This document shows positions 16,801 through 17,945 of a DNA stretch of 17,945 bases, one piece after another. Location: contig JAIRSN010000154.1 of NCBI GenBank assembly GCA_031255425.1, forward strand, positions 1-17,945, given 5' to 3'. Origin of the DNA: Dysgonamonadaceae bacterium. GTDB lineage: Bacteria > Bacteroidota > Bacteroidia > Bacteroidales > Azobacteroidaceae. A program made the translations under genes and the position numbers. How positions within the stretch are numbered: position 1 is the stretch's first letter; each line of letters starts with the position of its first letter. The notes beneath the pieces are model-generated. The model was given only the letters and a program-made list of their open reading frames with translations. It made no database searches and was not told where the DNA came from.

Positions 16801-17127
16801 CAGGAGCGTCGCATTTTCGGTCAATTCTACCTGGATAATCGATTGATTACCCACCTTCACTGTTTTATCGGAATAGCCGATGTACCGGATCAGCAGTTCC
16901 GCCTGAGGGTTCACGTTCAACGAAAAGCGGCCATCCATATCGGTGACCGTACCGTTGGCGGTACCTTTTTCTACTACGCTGGCTCCGATAAGGGTTTCTC
17001 CTTTGGAAGACACCGTGCCGGAAATCGTGCGGGCAGACTGCGCCGACACAAGCCCCCAGCTAAACAAGACCATCAGCATTAGCAGCCAATGTTTCCGTAA
17101 GCGGATTAAATTTGTCGTCAAGTTCAT
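13900..17127 (-). CDS. susC: SusC/RagA family TonB-linked outer-membrane transporter
   Basis: The 1075-residue beta-barrel imports glycan oligomers across the outer membrane using TonB energy, partnered with the SusD protein encoded next. The signal peptide runs to about residue 29 (LFSWGLVSA). A carboxypeptidase-regulatory-like beta domain follows (about 33-110, ISGTVSSKGETLIGASV and GTVTDMDGRFSL). The SusC hallmark VVAIGYGVQQKKLVTGA starts the plug (about 112-235, including PLYVIDGLPAGDDD and AASAAIYGSRAANGVILITTKKG). The rest is the barrel, ending in a typical aromatic C-terminal strand (YLFGVSIKY). No STN domain precedes the regulatory-like domain, so anti-sigma-type signalling through this receptor is not suggested. 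It is the first gene of the PUL operon. Confidence 0.96.
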   Translation of the reverse strand: MNLTTNLIRLRKHWLLMLMVLFSWGLVSAQSARTISGTVSSKGETLIGASVVEKGTANGTVTDMDGRFSLNVNPQAELLIRYIGYSDKTVKVGNQSIIQVELTENATLLSEVVAIGYGVQQKKLVTGATLQVKGEDIIKLNTVSALEALQSQAPGVNITKASGKPGDHFKVVIRGLGTVQNSNPLYVIDGLPAGDDDNALSNLNPADIETVDVLKDAASAAIYGSRAANGVILITTKKGRAGKTVIQYDGYMGWQNVYKKATPLNAQQYMDIYNESTGVAADDPTRYERFFRGMTDKDKNDFLAGTWNGTNWLDAMINPDAPITNHALNITGGSESSIFSIGLGYTSQSPLVGVKNDELDPKYERYNVRLNSEHSLIKSGNRNVLLFGQTLQLVYKNSEAITMATNHVNWNDVHNALSANPLYRVYGTESRFATSGWNVLENNPIASMYYNSFSQGQNYAARGSFYLELQPLKNLKYRGSVGYNFSGWKSRSFKPEYTDMAFSASKHEYTEMQQSSDQGMDWNIDNTLSYEFNLREHHHWGIMLGSSFEKTGLGDHVGGRTVNSQFDDFEHTYLNNGVTGGGNETRLTVSGYPWSWRGAMASFFGRINYDYKATYMATVNFRRDGSSKFARGYRWGNFPSVSAGWILSNEAFMEGARSWMNFLKIRTSWGQNGNQAIPAFRYNANIGTIQGRNGYAFGSDKTIATNGTYIANTPNPEITWETSEQWDLGMDAWFAGNRLGVNFDYYQKSTIDWLVQPPSLGTDGTGSPYINGGKVRNEGVELFLTWQEQRNKDFKYSVTANLAYNKNKVIDIPNEQKRIEGASSVLGEQTDPMYRAEVGYPIGYFYGYKADGIIRTQEEAEAYDETHKIYISNVLVASKPGDVKYVDVSEDGIIDAKDKTMIGNPHPDVTFGLSVGLGWKGFDLGISANGVAGNQIAKSYRSFATQTSNNYTTEILDRWTEQNPSSNIPRLGEGSTERNWLKISDLVFIENGDFLRINNVTLGYDFMHLFKKSPVLSQLRVYAQVQNLVTFTKYSGMDPDIGADGSSSSVSWAKGIDVGFYPSARTYLFGVSIKY

Positions 17128-17174
17128 AAATATTAAAATAAGTTAGCGCAAAGCCTGTCGTGACTTCACGGGTA

Positions 17175-17182
17175 CAAAAATA
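17175..17182 (-). promoter_or_regulatory. candidate -7 box of the susC operon promoter
   Basis: The complement of 17175-17182 reads TATTTTTG, a match to TANNTTTG, 47 bases before the susC ATG. No convincing -33 TTTG lies at the expected spacing, which would fit an activator-dependent PUL promoter or a chance match. Two short palindromes lie further upstream and could be operators: ttgct-cgc-agcaa (17204-17216) and atttg-tcg-caaat (17252-17264). Confidence 0.35.
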
Positions 17183-17329
17183 GTTCAACGCCGTCAGTGT
17201 TATTTGCTCGCAGCAACAGGATTCAATGTACCGCTGAAGCATTGCATGTAAATTTGTCGCAAATCATATTTATAAACGTCGCGGGAATGGGGGCGAAATA
17301 CGGGGTGGATGGATTCGCGTGTAGCGCAA

Positions 17330-17418
17330 AAACCTCATTTCCACCTAATTTTAATAACAAAACAACCAGTAGCCAAGCAGACAATATGCCCTATGTCCCA
17401 ACCTCATTACCTCATTAA
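17330..17418 (-). repeat. ~90-bp dispersed repeat, copy B (right border of the PUL, inverted)
   Basis: This is the inverted partner of 8061-8151. Its blocks 17397-17418 and 17330-17367 are nearly identical to the outer blocks of copy A, and the middle (17368-17396) is diverged. On the minus strand it begins with two exact tandem AATGAGGT octamers (complement of 17401-17416) and ends with a third (complement of 17332-17339). It lies about 200 bases upstream of susC and abuts the terminator of the next gene. The remainder of the 17128-17477 gap, apart from the promoter candidate and palindromes noted, shows nothing else. Confidence 0.85.
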
Positions 17419-17419
17419 A

Positions 17420-17459
17420 CAAAAAAGCGGCGGGAGCAAAAAACAATGCCCCCGCCGCT
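17420..17459 (-). terminator. intrinsic terminator of the gene at 17478-17945
   Basis: The stem agcggcggg (17426-17434) pairs with cccgccgct (17451-17459), 9 bp of nearly pure G-C with a 16-base loop. On the minus strand the hairpin is followed by six U residues (complement of 17421-17426). It lies 18 bases past the TAG of the minus-strand gene, separating it from the susC operon. Confidence 0.88.
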
Positions 17460-17477
17460 CCGATTGTTTACGTATTT

Positions 17478-17945
17478 CTACGCTGTTTCCACGATATTAA
17501 ACCGGGTGATACTCTTTCCTTTATAATCGCCCTTGCCGTGAACCTCAAGCGAAGCCGTCCCCGGTTGATGATTATCCTTGTACGTAACCTCATAATCCTC
17601 CGCGAAAATCAGTTGTTTTTCTTCGAAGAAAACCTCCGGCATCACCGTAACCGGCACGCCCGCGAATACCTGATCCGGAATGGATGCAATAACCGCCTTC
17701 TTAATGTCGTACTGTTTGCGGTGGTGGCTGTGTTCGTTGAAGTAGTCGACATTGGCATTCCAGTCGCTGATAAGTTTACTGTAATCCTTGTCGCTGTTGA
17801 CCAGTGTGTAAGCCGTAATCCGCTCGACCATCTCGCGGTAAACAGCGTCGATCCGGTTGCGAATATCCGCCATTCGTTCCTTCGGCCGGTCCGATTTTTC
17901 GGACGTGCGCAGGAAAAAATACTGTTGAAATTCGATCGCGGCATT
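17478..17945 (-). CDS. unassigned protein with C-terminal Ig-like domain (5' part beyond window)
   Basis: The frame is open from the window edge to the TAG at 17478-17480, giving at least 155 residues. An internal ATG at 17873 exists, but the frame continues upstream with protein-like sequence (FQQYFFLRTSEKSDRPKER), so the gene probably starts outside the window. The visible N-terminal part is helical and charged (RNRIDAVYREMVERITAY, then SKLISDWNANVDYFNEHSHH). The C-terminal ~60 residues (EDYEVTYKDN, GTASLEVHGKGDYKGKSITRFNI) resemble the Ig-like beta domains of Bacteroidota/Firmicutes surface proteins that contain GTAxVxxxGKGNYxG repeats. No enzyme motif is visible. It has its own terminator, so it is a separate unit from the PUL. 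Confidence 0.75.
   Translation of the reverse strand, partial: NAAIEFQQYFFLRTSEKSDRPKERMADIRNRIDAVYREMVERITAYTLVNSDKDYSKLISDWNANVDYFNEHSHHRKQYDIKKAVIASIPDQVFAGVPVTVMPEVFFEEKQLIFAEDYEVTYKDNHQPGTASLEVHGKGDYKGKSITRFNIVETA

Noticed and set aside
14953..17082. 709-codon open frame on the + strand
   Set aside because: It lies wholly antisense to susC, its translation has no domain pattern, and it reflects codon bias of the real GC-rich gene.
17060..17242. 60-codon minus-strand frame overlapping the susC start
   Set aside because: Overlaps the susC signal-peptide region in another frame with no support as a protein.

Overview
The window looks like a chromosomal segment of a Bacteroidota (Bacteroidales-type) bacterium. 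The evidence is a SusC/SusD pair, TANNTTTG-type promoter boxes, weak Shine-Dalgarno signals, and a type IX secretion (T9SS) C-terminal sorting domain on a secreted glycosidase. The T9SS tag argues against Bacteroides sensu stricto and fits Dysgonomonadaceae/Paludibacteraceae-like or related lineages. Genus is inference only.

Region 1 (1-4583, + strand) is the end of a surface-polysaccharide (capsule/O-antigen) locus: the last codons of a hydrophobic membrane protein, a GT4 glycosyltransferase, a Fic-domain protein, a WcaF-like hexapeptide acyltransferase, a GT2 glycosyltransferase and a WecA/MraY-type polyprenyl-phosphate sugar-1-phosphate transferase. The first ~2.3 kb is clearly AT-rich, while the last two genes are closer to the rest of the window. 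A 21-bp-arm hairpin lies between the first two genes, and a near-perfect promoter sits directly against the fic start codon.

Region 2 (4604-7706, - strand) is a housekeeping operon, ruvX (yqgF) - def - TPR protein, with 4-bp and 2-bp junctions. It ends convergently with the polysaccharide locus, 20 bp apart.

Region 3 (7707-8149) is non-coding and dense in short GC-rich palindromes, followed by a ~90-bp repeat.

Region 4 (8150-17127, - strand) is a compact polysaccharide utilization locus (PUL): susC - susD - GH16 (T9SS-tagged) - a secreted alpha-toroid lyase-like protein of unassigned family - GH105 lipoprotein, the last three genes tightly coupled. A coherent reading is that a secreted GH16 endo-enzyme cuts a beta-1,3-linked backbone, the toroid protein may act as a lyase leaving unsaturated uronic acid ends, GH105 removes those ends, and SusCD imports the oligosaccharides. 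Arabinogalactan-protein-like or uronate-decorated beta-1,3-glycans are candidate substrates; this is inference. No regulator gene is present in the window.

Region 5 (17128-17945) holds the susC upstream region, an inverted second copy of the ~90-bp repeat, an intrinsic terminator, and the 3' part of an unassigned gene with an Ig-like C-terminal domain. The main finding is that the two inverted ~90-bp repeats bracket the PUL almost exactly (8061-8151 and 17330-17418).
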